Source: Colius striatus (Eukaryota; Chordata; Aves; Coliiformes; Coliidae). From it: DNA of 64,000 bases. The stretch is from positions 12,717,048-12,781,047 of the forward strand of contig NC_084772.1 in NCBI RefSeq assembly GCF_028858725.1, read 5' to 3'. The translations under genes and the position numbers were made by a program. Positions 25,801 through 40,800 of the stretch are shown one piece after another. The first letter of the stretch is position 1, and each line of letters opens with the position of its first letter. Under the pieces are notes generated by a model, which saw only the letters and a list, made by a program, of their open reading frames with translations, ran no database searches and was not told where the DNA came from.

Positions 25801-28800
25801 CCATGTTTATCTTTGCAAAAGAGTTGGGTTTTTACCATCAAAAATAAATTTTAAAACTTAATTAGCTATCCCATCAAAATTGAATGTCAGGTTTATATTA
25901 GTCTACAAATTACACAGCAGCTGGTAACGATCAAAACCATTTTACCTTGGAGCTCTTTCATAAGGAGTTTCAGAATTAACTGTTCAGAATAAAGTGCTAA
26001 GCCTTCCGTTTTTGACCAAACTCTACAGCCTATAGAATGAATCCATGCAGAAGTGAAATAAATTTTATGCAATTCAGAAATAAAGGGACAATATCTACAT
26101 CTTGAGACTCTAGATGATATATCCAATTACAGAAAGGAGACAGTCAAATAAGTATGAGAACAATGAAAATCCAGTAACTTATATTAAAATACAACCACTA
26201 CATATTTTCATTTCATTTCTGCACCACTGGTTCTAAAATAGCATCATGACACCCAACTAAACATTTTTCCAGTCTCACTTGGAACACCACTACCCATTTG
26301 CTCTGGAGAAAATACAAGTTGAACACAAAAGCCACTTGCTCAAACCAGATCTGAGCAAGACAATGGCGAAGATGGTAAGAAACAAAGTTATTTGATCAGT
26401 GCCAGAATGACAGCAAGTTGAATGTTCTTGTTACAGTGAAGGCAAAGAGACAGCAGACAGCTGTGACTGCACAGGACAGTCCAGCAGAGCCAATAAAAAC
26501 ACATTCTCATTTTTAATTAGCAAGACAAACTTAATTCATGCCAGAGGTAGAATATACTTGAAAGTGGTAACCCTCTGATGACACAGATTTACAAATTAAT
26601 TGTTTTTCATTGATATCTGGATATTAAGCTAAAGACCTCTGTATTGACTTAACTTAATTCAGTGATCCAGTGAGTTGAGTTGAATCCTTGCCTCCTCCCA
26701 CAGAAGACAAATTGTAAGTTACCTTCTGCGTGGTTGCATTGACTAGTGAAGTCCCAAATAGTATATGCTGTTTATCTTTTTTCCCCCCCTTTTTCACAAG
26801 AAGCTACTTTTCCCCCATGCTACTCATCACTCTAAACTATGAGAAACAAGTAATACTCAGAATTTCAAGAAAAACAACTTTCAAACACATTTTCCAACTC
26901 GCTAGCTTCAATTCAGAAATCAGTTTCCTTGCAGATATATCTGACAAGCAAAGCACTCTGGAGCAACACCTTCCAAAATCCTGAGCTTCCCAATGCAATT
27001 GGCTTTAAAGGCATTGATTGATTCTTCTGTTCCTGCAGGAAAAAGGAAGTACTGGCATGGCTTGCTGTGCAAGGAACATTACTCACTCACTGACTTTGTA
27101 GCAACTTGTGGGTGATCAAGTCTCAAAATTATCTTACTATACTTGTCCTTTTTTCTGTTGTAGCCTTGCAGATCATCTGCAATCAGAATAGTTTCAGACT
27201 ACACGTGTTTATTTTTTGCATATCAAAGCCTCCTGTCTCCTGAAGCATCCATAAAAAACACTGGACTGGGAAGAAACTACACTACCCTACCCAACTAGCG
27301 GTCCAGTTTAAAATGGTCTGAATCTTCTCAGCTCTTTTTAAACGCATCTGCATTTGAATTAATGCTTAGCTTTTGCAGGTTTAGCATGTAGCATAAATAT
27401 TACACAATGAGAAATAGACAGGTCTGTCAGTTTTGAAAAATCGAAGTTCATAACATAGATTCACATTCTTCCTGAGAGTGATTAAAATCTGCAGATACAG
27501 TCAGCCTCGCTAATCCAAGTCTGTGGAAGAAATGCTAATGCAAATTCAAGTATATATATCCGCACTTCAGTTCTGCCTTCATTGACTGTTTGATTGGTAA
27601 TTAAGGCATATATTTGGATCCAGAGATAAAGAAAAAAAATGAAATCCCAAAGGAAGCCGTCGAATCTGAGCCCAAGGTTATTAATCATACTGCCTCTAAT
27701 TGTATATAAAGTATCTTTACTCCCTCAAAAATGACTTTTTTAAATATTATGGGATTTAAATATGTCACAATATTCTGGATATCTTGATTAGATCTCCTTT
27801 AATATATTGCCTCTGAATAATTCGTAATTTATTTAACACCACTATAAATCTCACAGAAATGAAGAACTCTTACTAATCATTAAGATTAAGCAGAATTTTT
27901 AGCCTGACTAGACTAGCAACAAAATTTGATAAGGGGATTTTTTTTTTCTTAAACAGTGCTTTTTACTGTCTTCTTGTAATTAAAGTTCTAACTAAGGTCC
28001 CATTAGGCCAATACTGATTCCCCCTGTGAATCAGAAAGACCCTCAAGTCTTCACATTCTGAGTTAAATCTCACTGGTAACTAGCATCTGGGAAGGTTTTG
28101 ACTAAATCAAGCGAGAACTTACCAAGATTAAAAGCCTTAAAGAATATTGCTCCTCACTGACATTTAAAAAATGTTCAGCATCATTCCCCTGGTCCAGTCA
28201 GATCACATGCCCTCACAAGACACCACATGGATTACTTTACTTTGACCCCAAGGGAAAGTAGGCTACAGTGGCTACAGCTGCCAATTTCAAGTCAGGTACC
28301 TAAAGTACGTTACAGGCCACTTTAGATGCCCTCCCTCATTCAGTGGTCCCTCAAGAATACGGCTTTAAAGGTTTTTTTGGTTTTTTTTGTTTTTTAATGA
28401 GTACAGTGAAAGTCAGGGAGGGCACAGAATCCATGCTGAGCAGAAAGACAGCTACAGGGCAAAAGGAAAGGAAAGACTATGCAGAACCCCTGGACAAAGG
28501 AAAAACTGCCTTGAGAGAAGCACTATAGGTTCTTCCCAAGGGAGAACACACTACCTACACACTTGGGCAGACTGGCCAGTCCTAGTTCTGCAGAACTACT
28601 TCATATGCATTCCTTTCAGCTACATAGGCTGTAGCTTATGGACATTCTTCCTTCCTTTATGGCATCTATGCCCCCACCCATAGTCCTTCCATAAGCATCC
28701 CTACTTTGGTAAAAGCCACCTCCTACCTATGAGAAGAGCACTTCAAAATTTTCCAAATCATGATCATATATGTTCTCTGTGGGGCTTCATCCATTTATCA

Positions 28801-31800
28801 CCTTCTGATCCTTGCTTTCACTGTTTCTCCTCTGTGTTACCCTTACAGTTGCTATAAGAATCTCTCCCTTAGTCTATTCCCCTCCCTTTGATCAACATGC
28901 CAGACAAGACCCAGTTCAGGCTTTCAGATTCTCTCCTTCATGGTAATGACATTTTAGAACTGACTGGACTACTAGTCTAATAGATCACTCAAATCATCTT
29001 CCTCCTTTCCCTACTTCATTCAGTTTCTCTCCCTTACAGTTCATCTGTAGTTGTCAAGCATAGATATTTCCGCATCTATAAATAAGCATAGATTTGCCAT
29101 GTTCTAAGTCATGCTTCCACATTCTCAGGAAGCTCAAAATCCTTCTTCCCAAAACCTGTTTCTCTCCACAAATCCAGAAGACTAGCCCACAAATGACAGC
29201 ATGGGCAAGAAGGGAAGATCTACTGGAAGGGTAAATGGGTAATCAAAGCCTCAAACTCACAATATAGATAAGGTCTGTCTTGTCTACCCATCAGGGTCTT
29301 TATACAGTTAAAGACAATTGTACAGTCCATCCAGAGGTATAGGTAGTCAGTGCCAGAAAAAGGCTATTTCTTTTAAAGAGGAATTCACAGACACAGGCCA
29401 TGAAAGTCTTGCTGTTATCTTAAATATGTGTAGTAGCTCAGTGCATGTCTGCCTTTTTTTACAAAAAAAGCTTTTACAGAACACACCTCAAAAAAAGCAT
29501 TAACTCTGATCAAAGACAGCTCTTGAGCAAGCATTAGAATAAAAAGGACATTGTACCTTTTACCAGACCATAACAGCATGAGACGATATTTACCATAAAA
29601 TAGGGGAAAAAAACCCCAGTGTATACAGCATTTGATCAGCTGCAGAGTTCACCAATACCAGTTGTGTGTGTTAGTTTTTTCAGTTCTTTGGAGCAGAAAA
29701 AAAAACTAACAGCATTGTAGCAAGACAAAGGGAAAGTAAATCAAAGCACCAAATGGAGAAGAGGTAGAAATCCACACATACCAGCTCTGCATTCAAATCT
29801 ACCTTCCTGCTTAGAGAAAGGTTTTCTCTTTCATTCTCTTCTGATGCATTCAATATAGCTTAGTGCCAAAGGCAAGATTTCATACTCAGTAGAAGAACAA
29901 TTCTGACATTCTATAGTAAGTCTTATTAGCTTGTCCCAGTATATTTCTCTTGCATCCTACTGCCTGCCTGTAGCCTTAAAGAATGACACAGGTGATCTGA
30001 TGACAGAAAAGTATAAACTATTCATGTAAAACATCTTTCTGTGGTTTTAATATCTGCAGACTCACATGTTCCAGTTTTGGGGAAGAGAAGGTATCTTGGT
30101 GGAAAAAAAGATTTAAAGATTAAATTAACTAAATTCCTTAACCAAAAGTATTTAAGTTACGACACTTCATGCTTGCAGGTACTTAATATTTTTCTTGGAT
30201 ATTAGGTGGGGGGTTTTTTTAATGTAGTCTGTTCTTTTAGAAAGAAGTAAATGAAAGGAAATGCTGGTCTCATTTAGAAGTACAACGCTAAGCACAAGAA
30301 GCTTAAGTAACTCTTGACCACAGAATGCTGAGCTGTTTCAAAGATCAAGTTACTACAGCTGGGATCATCTGAAGTAGGAGTGATAATTTAATGAAAAGCT
30401 AAGCAGTTCCATCAGTTCTTTGAAGATAAAAATTGTCGCAACGAAGTTTGTCCAAGATAAAAAGTCTTAAACCTATCTAGGGGCACCAAGGCAAAAGCCA
30501 CGCCAGCAGGAAACTTCTTGTTTTAATGTGACCAGAATATGACTCTAAAGAATTGTCACTGTGCCCTACCATGCCCTCCAAGTATAACAGCTCTTATTAC
30601 ACAGCATTTCACACAGAACAGCAGTTGAAATGACAGAGAATTTTTGCAAATGGCCTCAGATAGTCTAAAGCCATTTGAACATTTACTATAAGAAAATGGT
30701 CTCACAAATTACGTATGCGAGCTACTGCTCAGGCTTGACCTGTCATTAATCCTTTGCAAGACACTATAAATGGACGCATGGGAAGTCTATTGGAGCTTTT
30801 AATAACTTGAGAATCAACACTTCATATGAGATAGATTAAAAGTAGTGCAATTAACCACAGTAGCAACATGGTATACTCCAGTAGAATGTCACCTAGTAGT
30901 CAGCTCTGTGTTTGACCAATGAGTTTTCAAGTACCACATAAATCCAATTTAGAATGGTGAGAAAGAACAAACCAAACCTTCGTATTTCTCATCAGGATGC
31001 CTCCAGGAAGCATTTCGCAATGTATTACCATCTTCCTACTATAATCTCTTACTCTTCTGTCATTCAATCTTATGAAATGAAAGGCTCATCTGAAATAGGA
31101 ATGGGAAAATGCACCTGACAAATTAAGATATTTTATTTATCCATATAGAACATACAATGTGATAAGACAGCTATGACCTACGCATGCTGTCCTGTCATTT
31201 CCACTTAATTTTTACCTAGTTGTGAAACTAACAACTACTTGCTTCCCCATGGACACAGACTGTTCAAATACCTGTCTTGGATGAAGTGATCTTTTCCTTT
31301 GAAAACTGGAAACATTAGTTTGCATCTCAAGCAATAAAGGTATCAAGTTTAAAAAGGAAGAGGGAAAAAAAAACCACCAAAAAAACCCCACACCTTACCC
31401 TTCAAAAGCTTTCACAATGGCTTTGAAAAATCTGGCAGCTACCCAAGAGGGAAAAAATTGACCCAATAATAGAGGCTGTGCTGCTGGAAAATGTCAGTTC
31501 TAAAACTGTTGATCGTTAGCGAAACATCATAGATCAGGATCTTTTTAACCAGCAGCAGTAGAATAACTTGAGAGGGTGACTAAAGCCAGTGAACAGAATT
31601 TTCCTCATAATTACTGGAAAATGAAACTAATTTATTTTCACCCTGGATGGCTTTCACCTCTTGCCAGAAGCATAAATGTAGAATATGGATGTTAATAATA
31701 AGGATAGTAGGAACTGGAAGTGTTTTAAGATTTAAAGGCTGACTTTTTAATGGTGTTCATGTGTAGCGTGGAATGCCATATAATTAATACAATTCCTTTT

Positions 31801-34800
31801 GACCAATTCAAAATGTACACTTCTCTGCACAGAGTTCCAGTTCTAATGCTATTTAGGACAACACTTGGCCCTTTTGCATCCTCTCTTATGTCAGATCATT
31901 AAGTACTTTGAATGAAATTAGAATAATAGAATTCACATTATTTTTTGAAAGTACTAGATCTCACAAAATGAATGTATTTAGACCTCCCAGGATATTTGAT
32001 GCATTCAACACCCCACCTAATAAGAAAATTGATTAGATATTCAACAGAAACGGATACAGTAAATCTTTGCTACCTTTCTCTAAGCACTACCTGCATTTTT
32101 TGTGCTGCTCTCAGTTGCAACCATTACCATTTTGACTTTAAGAAAACTAGCTGGGGTATAAACAACAAAACTGGAGGTGAACAAGGCACTAGCACAGAAA
32201 GCACAGGATTAGTGACAAATTTTTGAACATTCTTGGGCTGCTTAAATCGAAATCCAGACAACTCCATATTCAGAGGTACTTGTAACCTGCAGTAGGATAC
32301 CTGTCCCTGCTGCAACCTTTCCTCCAGTACACATCCTTTCAGACCTGCATAAAAACTGTAGTTTCACTAAGTCTTTTATGAAATTCAGCTCATTTGAATC
32401 GCAACAAGCCCTCATCCCTCCCAAATTTTCTTGTAAAAACAAAAAAAAAATCCCACTCACCTTCACAGAAATCTCACTTGACAGACTTGACATTCCCTAT
32501 TTACCTTCATTTAATCTGAAGCTACATTCAAGTAAAACATATAGCTTCATAGTTTTCTCATTCAGGGTAAACAAAACAAAATCTAAAGAAACATTAGAGC
32601 TGTATTCCACATGCAAACTAAAATTAATCACCAGCCAGATAGTCTTCTCCCCTTGACCCTCAGTTATTACCTTTGCTCCAGCTCCCAGAATATTCAGGAA
32701 AGCCTACACACTAACTGAAAAAAGAATTTAATCTTTTCTGTCTTTTAACCAAAGAACAAGTGTTGTTGGACACCTGTACACTTCTATGACTAGAATATTT
32801 TTATCTTTTGAAATAATGCTTCTGAATTATGATAGCCTTGCCCCTATCTGCTGCCCTGATCTCACACATTCACCCATAGACTTTAGTATCAAAATGTTTT
32901 ATAATATAGGAACGTTTTCAGACAGTTTAAATATTGTTCCATCTAGAAATAGCATGAGCTTAACTTCATGACACTGGAGGACAGGAAAAAGAAACAAATC
33001 TACCACATCCTTGAGAAATATAAATACGTCGTTTAGGGATTTGGGGCTGGTGTTTTACATCTAGTGCACAGCAAGGCCATCAGGGCAAGGCTTCTAGAAG
33101 TCAGCTAGGCATTTCACCTTTCTCACGGACTTTTACTTAATCACTTAAAAACAAACTTACAAATGTCTGTTCTGTATCTTCTGTAAGTGATAAATTTCCA
33201 TGAACAGCACAAACTGATGGGGAAAACGCCTTCTCTAATTACTCACCACAAGAGCAAAGAGTCCAAACCAGAATTCACAATCAGGTTAAATAATAATCAG
33301 TCTAATGACTAGGTTGGTGACACAGAGACAGAAACTTGAAATAATAAAATGAATGGCTGCAGGGTTATTAAGGGGGAAGTTGTTGCTTATGAGCTGGGAG
33401 CTGTTGAAAAATCTCCTCCAAGAGTTTGAAGAGACTTGCAGTGAAGAATCATAGAGCACCAAATGAAAAAGATAACTTTGTCACAATGCACTTTCCATAT
33501 ACCAGTTACCAGAGGATGCAACAACTCCTAAGACATCAGATAAATTTACAAAGATATAAGAGGAAGCTACAAACAACTATGTTCAAATTTTTAACATACT
33601 GCAGTCAGATGAAAGACAAGGACTGGAGAGTGAATATCTACACTGCAAAGATGTCACCTTTAAGATTTATACAAACATCAAATTGTGAAGGTTACAAATA
33701 AAGCAAAAAGAATGAGTTGCTACCTTCAATTAGATAAGCAAACAAAGGATTACACAGGGTGAACAATTGATTTCTGCTTTGTCATGATTCATGGCTATCA
33801 ACGTACACACACAGAGACATATGCACAACCCTGACAATGCCTGTGGCATGGAGGAACACTCGTAACCTCTTCTCTGAACACATTTGTTCTTTGTCTATCC
33901 CTTCTTGTAAAAAACACAGAACATTTCTTCACCATTTCTGACAGTGGTGTTTACTGTGTATGTGTACTAAGGTTTCCAGTTAAAAGATGTTACAGTTACA
34001 AGATTCTGTACACTTAAGGAACACTCAAAAGGAGCTCAAGACTATGGAAGCATTCCTGATCTTTGCATACATATATATATGCCAGCAGTAGTCTTGTGTG
34101 CCCACTCACTCTAAAATGAACAGGGGATGAAGAAAGCATAAACTGAGGGAAAAAGAAGGAGCAGCAGCCTGAGTATTTTGCTTGTACACACGGTATAATT
34201 TTTTTTAATCCTACTCTGGCTTTTCCCTCTACATTTGGAAGCTGGCTAACCACACCACAGCCTCTCAAGAACACAAGCTTGCATCCTGCTCTGCTCCATC
34301 TTACTCTCTTTTCACCAGTTTACACTATGTTGAAAAGCCCAGCCCTTCATGTGCAGAAGTCAAACTCCATTTAGCTACTTTTCTGACAGCTGCAAACCAC
34401 AAAAAAAGTGGTAATATTCTATTTAGGCTGCTGTCCAAAGATACCAGCAGATGTCTGCTTCTTTCATCTCACTATACCTGATATTTTACTGTTTGAACAA
34501 GCCCACAACATCAAGCCATAGCAGAGCCACTTAGTATTCTCCAACAATGAAATCAGCCCTACTACAAGCCAGCAAAGAAACAGAGAACCTGCTCTTTCCA
34601 TGGCATAATACAAACAAGAACTTGTGATTTCAACCACATGTCAGAGGTGAGATGAGAACATGGCTGACTGCAGGGCTGTGGAAAGGATAAATAAAACTGT
34701 AGCCCTCTTCCAGGTCTAGGCCAGAAGTAGGATCAGAACAGAGGGTGGCAGATGAGGGGAGAAAGCACAAAAGTGCTCTTCAGTGAGCTGTCACACTGGG

Positions 34801-37800
34801 ATGGCTGCCAGAAATTCTGAACAGACATGGCAGGTCCCAGGCAACTGTTTTGAAGAGGTCCTTTAGTAGGTACACTATATTATCATAATTTCCAAATAAT
34901 TGCAAGAGCTGTGTATTTTCTGAATCCATATATATAAGCAGTTCAGAATTGAGCAAAGCCTAGCAAGTTCCATAGCCCATCAGCAGTGGGTCAGTTTCTT
35001 GGGTAGATGGGGCTTAAGGGCAGGTATCGTGGCACAGCTGGAGCTCTGTGAGGGACTGCAGGAGACATTTATTTCTCCTGACACTGTAACTTACTGTGTC
35101 ACTCACAACGTTATCTGGGTCACTGCTACAAGTTTATGCAGCATCAACAGCAGTAGCAGCTCTGCTCACAGGCTCTCCAGAACCTACAACAACATAGTAT
35201 TGGCATCCAGTTCTGATCACTGCAAAACCTAGATTCCATCATCTAATCTAGGCAAAAACTTCAATCTGGGTTCCAAGAGAGAGAGAAGAATTGTTAGTGA
35301 ACAGTAGCGTAATTAAACTGCATTCTGGCAGTCAGAGATCCTGCACAGGGACTGTGCTGCAACTGCCAGTCCATCTTTGACAATAAACTTAGTACATTTA
35401 TTTGTTTCTTCTCCTCTCTCTTAATTCACCTTATAAACCAGTTTTGAAGCAGCAGAACAGACATGCATTTCAACCTTCCCCCTCCTGCAGGTTGCGTGGG
35501 TGCTGCTGTCTCTAAATCCGCAGTGAAGCCACAAGGCCCAGAGAGCCAGAGGGATCTGGTGCTCCTGTGCCGTTTCCATGGCACTGCCGAGCCCTCCGGG
35601 CAGAAGCCCTGCTGTCTGCTTCTCCCGCCCAGCTTGCAGAGACAGAATAAACGTGCTTTCTCAGGGCTACATGCTTATTTCTTCTTTTTCCTTCAGAGCC
35701 CCCTTTCTATTGTGTTTGCCTTTTCTCCACATTTCTACTGCCATTAATTAGGCTAGCACTTTCTGGAACTACCAATATTTAGCGCTTACCCAGTTAAGCA
35801 GGCACACAGCAGAAGGTTGTTCTTGTCTCTGAGGAAGCCAGGCTAGCAAGCTGCATATACCACAACACCAGAAAAAGCTCACCTCTCAGGGCTTTTTCCC
35901 CAACACATCTTTCTCCTCCCATAGGGAAAGCATAGGAATTAGGTGCACACAGAACACGAAAGCCAAACCAACTGAAAATTAAGTTTCCAATTTTAGGATT
36001 TTGATTCCTTTTCATTAAGTTTTGGGGATTGCTTCACTCAAAAATACAAGACAAAAAAACCCATTGTATGACTTAGAAACAATTCCCAGAGTTGCTAATC
36101 AGGTGATTACAAACAAGCCTGTGAAAACAAGCAACAGCCATCAGAAATTCACCTGACGACCTTCACTCCTCCTCTTTCCCCCAAGGAGGAAAAAATCATA
36201 ACAAGCAAAAAGCCATTCTTTCAAGTACAAAATGCCCAATGCTTGGGAAAGGAAACAAACAGGCATTTGCAAAAGTGATGACCTGCTCTGCTCTCTAGGA
36301 TGACATTAAAACAGGAATAAAGGCTTAGTGTCCAAGTCTAGTTGTGATTAACACAGGACTCAGAACCAGAGAGAGGGAATTTAGTTACAAGGAAAGCTGT
36401 TTGCTCTTTCATCTGAACCTTTCTACTTTTCAAGAAGAATATTCTTTCTACCATAGAAGGGAAGGTAGAGACAAAAACTTAGTGCCTTTCCTTTTTCTTT
36501 CTTATGACAAGCTGTCACTTCTAAATATGGGAACCATATCACCATGTTGCTGGAGAGAATAAGTGGGGCATGATTTCCCCTTTCCTTTGATAGGAACAAA
36601 GATTAAAGTAATAAAGAACTAAGATGAGAGTGAAGGAAAAGCAGAATTTTTCAAATAAACAGAGCCAATACCATTTTAGCATGACATTCCATGAAGCAAC
36701 AGTGGCATCCAGTGGTATATCTCCACAAGCAAGTTTCATATCCTACTTTCACTAACTTTTGGCTTTCATCTGAATTATTTTCTTCCTTTTTTTTTCTTTT
36801 TTTTTTTGCAAGGGGTTCTCAAGGAACCCTTCCCACAACACACACTCCTGGAACAGCTCCCACACACCTGCAGGCATCGCTGTCAATAACGGACACCATT
36901 GCACAGATGCAAGCTATCGGCTTTCTCACAGGCAGTACATCCTATCTGCATAGCCAAAAATTTACATTGTTCCTGAGAAGCTGCAATGTTGATCCAAATA
37001 CATTTTAAATTATTTTCAGAAAAACAAAGGATATTTTTCTCTTGGTGTCCACAAGAGTGCAGCAAATATTGTTCTGTACTGCTTCCCTCCTCAATCCCTC
37101 TCCACATTTTGTTTCTCTCTGAGGCAATATATTCATTTTTTTCTCATTTAGTGACATTAAGGTTATTTTCAGTTTATGATATCTAAGTAGAAGCTCAGGG
37201 CAAAAATGAAATGTTTATAATTGCAAGAGTATATTACAGAAGGAAGCCCATTCAGTGAATTTGTCAAGATATTTTCAGACTGAGACCACATTTGCACTTA
37301 AAGCACCTTGTGCTAGCACAAGCTCAGTACCATCATCAGTTATAATTTAGCAAGAAGAAGAACTGTCTCCTCATCAACACAGAGCTGAGAACCAAAACTT
37401 TTCAGTTGTGCTTCCAGATCAATCAAAACTTCTGGCTTGGGTTTTTGTTTAAGTTAGGTCTAGAGATCTTTTAAAATAACCAGGCCTCAACTTAACTAAA
37501 AACTTGACTTCTCACTAAGCTTTCCAAAACACTTTCGTTTTTAGTTAGTTTAAGTGTCTGTCCCTTTCTAATAGGACCTTTTCTCTATCTGAACTCCCCA
37601 CAATGATCTTCAGAAAGCTAGTGACTGATATAACTAGGTTTCCTGAAGGCAAGGATAAGGACTGTTTTCCCCAATCTGAGAAAACATAAAACCAACACCT
37701 CATGAAGAAACTGAAGCCTGGCCTAAATCCAGTCATAAATGACAATACAGTAACTGGAAGCTAACTAATTTCATACTCAAAGAACCACATGAATTAAGAG

Positions 37801-40800
37801 TACTCACACTATCTACCCCAGAAAACAGATAGAAAAGGGCAATTACAGCCACACTGATGAGAAAGAGGTAGATTGGGAGACATGTGTTCAACACTGAACT
37901 AGACTGCACTAGAGTGTACCAACAAGCTCTTTACTATAGGCACTCTTCCACTCAAACCCATTTAGATTAGCAGAAACTCTGACTAATGGAAGCCGCATTT
38001 CAGTTCCACTAGCACAGTGCAACAATTCACTCTTTGGAGTAAACAATGTATTTTATACATCACGGTTAATATACATTAAACATCACAGTTCATAAATATC
38101 ACCCATTCATGACTCTAACAATCAAGTTACCTGAGGAAGGGCTCACTCAGTCATACTGATGTTAAACGTTCGGTGTGGCCAGCCACCCTAGATGAGTCAA
38201 CTCCATTTCAATGTTGCTCCATTCCAGCTAGGGTTAAGTGACTGAAATGCTAGATTTGTGGGGTTAGGTATTTACTAACTAGTCTTCCCTGCTTCAACTG
38301 ACCAATCCCCCAAAAGCATTCTTTCTGAGCAAGCAGACAAAAAAAACTTGCAGATGGAGCCTGCTGCCAAAGCAAGAAAAGGCACTGCCAATAATGGTAC
38401 AGAACTTTTTAATATTATATTGTTCTAGCAAGTAATATGTAAACATTAAAAGTTGAAGAAAATACAGAAAGACAAAGACAAGCTCAAGATCTATTGCCTT
38501 TGGATGAAGTGGGAAATCCCATATGACTGGGAGGGGGCAGTTGTGCACAGATGAGCCTGAACTGCAAAGCAGAATCGTGATTGAACTTGTACCATGTTTA
38601 GGATAAAGCAATATTTCAGTAGCAAAGTCATAACACAGAAAAATCTCAGAGTGACATGAGATGATCCATATCATATGGAATGAAACCTCAGAAGAATCAG
38701 ACATTTTAAGGCACAGCTGAAAGACTAAGATGAATGTTCTTATTTTCTTTCCCCTGTGCCTCTCGGCCAAGCTAGGAGCTTCCTGAACATCCTTAATACA
38801 AATGTTTTCCAATGAATTGCAGACGGGTTTTCCACAATATACTATAACGCTTTGGAAATAAATACAACAAAGCACGATCTCTGCAGCTGTGAGCCCACCC
38901 TGAGTTCTTGCAAGTTCTACTGGCTGAAGAACAGCAAGTTCTTAATTTAGCTATGTGACACCAAGAAGACATTTCCACTTTTCCCCACCTCTCTTCTTCT
39001 GCAGAGTTCTTCCCCTTTTTCTCCTCTCTCATGCATGCAATATTACGATATTCCTGCACTCTGCAGAAGAGTATGCTCACAGTATTCAGCCAGCTGTAAG
39101 GGAATCGAAACCAAATGGGCTCTAATTGCTGGGTTCCTGAAACTGCATCTCCAAGTCAGTATCAGAGCAGTATCTCTCAGATCAGCAAGCAGGGCTACTC
39201 AGCAGCAGATGGTCCTGATAATTTGGCACTTGTACCTGGAAGTAATACTACAGAAAACTCAGTAAAGAATTCAAGCTTCAAAACAAGTGCTAGGATATAA
39301 CATCTAAGTAGTTATGATGATGTTCTTCTGAAAAAAAAAAAGTATTTGGATCTTCAAAGATAGTTAAGCCTCTACCACATGAATATATTTTTAGTGCAGA
39401 TTAAGAGTTTGGGGAAGCTAATTAACAACATAAGCTTTCTTTGGCATCTTAATAAATGGTGATCTCTTTTTCTAAGAATATAATCGGCTTGCCACGTTTA
39501 CCCGTTTGGACAATATGAACTATGAGATCATCCTACTTTCACCTCCAGCAGTGACACATTTTCAAACGTCACATGAAGCATTTTCACGTCAAACGCGCCC
39601 GTTTATCAGTGAGGGATCTCTTGCTGCTGATACCATCTCTCCAGCAGATGTCACACTTCCCCTGCGGTTCCTCCCTGCCCTCTCACCTGGGAACTTCCAA
39701 CCCTCTGACTACAACCCGAGCCACGTATGTTTGTTTCTTTACTGACCACTTCCACAGTCTATCCTTAATTCAATATCAGTCCTTCTATTTGTCTTGCAGT
39801 AACAGCACTGCAGTTAGACATCAAAACATGCATTACTGCTGTAGCCAAGTGCCAGGCCTTACTGATGTACTGTCATAAGCAGAAGAAAACTGTTAAGGTC
39901 CAAAAAAAACCAATTTGTATGCATCAACAGGTTCCTTAAGATCACAGAAAACCCTTTTCTGATACCCTGTTTTTAAATGGGGTCACTTCTTTGTGTTATT
40001 TTTCAGGCCTGCCAATATTTCTCTAGACTAAAAAACAAGAAAAAATTTCACTCACGCTGACTACCTGCACAAAGCAGGAATGGTATTTTTCAAACCCAAA
40101 TGCCTACCTTCCAGTATTAAATAAGTGCTTTAGAATATTATTTAACATTAATAAAAAATCAGTTAATTGTAATCAGTGATATTTCAAGTATATTAGCAAA
40201 GTTTGGTCCAAATCTGCTTGCTACCTTCCAAGATGACCTCTGGTTTGGTTTATTTTACCATTTCCAAATTGTTGTGTCAAAAGTAAGCCATTATCATTAG
40301 CTATCTTCAGAGTCTGCCTTCTATTTTGATAAATGCAATGCTAATATATTAGTTGGAAAAATAATCCACGGAGGGCTATAATTTTGAACACATCATTATC
40401 TCAGCTTCAAGTGTGCTACTGTGCTGTCATACTAGACTGCAATGGTTTAGTTTATAAATTTATACAATTCCTTTCCTGTCCTTTGACAATGACCTATTTT
40501 TAGACACACATCACACTGAGTGGGTATGTCACTTGATAGAATACCATCCTGAAGATTCAAGTCTGTCATAAATAAACATGTAAGACAAACTGGTACATAC
40601 AAGTTGCCTCTGAGACCTGCTTTCAAGTCCATTCCAGAATGCAATGAATGAAAATCATTTCAAATGAATGTCTGCTGGTCTCTGCCATGTTTCTTCTCTA
40701 AGAATTGCACATCACAACACAGTCAAGCATTTTCAAACAGACAGCTCTAAGAAGGTACAGAGAGAGGAAGAAAGAAAGAAAACCTTCTGCTAAACAGGTG

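Noticed and set aside
16914..35660. Shared 14-mer ATAAACGTGCTTTC at 16914 and 35647
   Set aside because: The flanks do not align, so this is probably coincidence rather than a dispersed repeat.
38294..38875. 193-codon minus frame in the intergenic region
   Set aside because: Longest frame of the desert, but Cys/Leu/Phe-rich without motif or splice context. It is within chance for about 24 kb of sequence.
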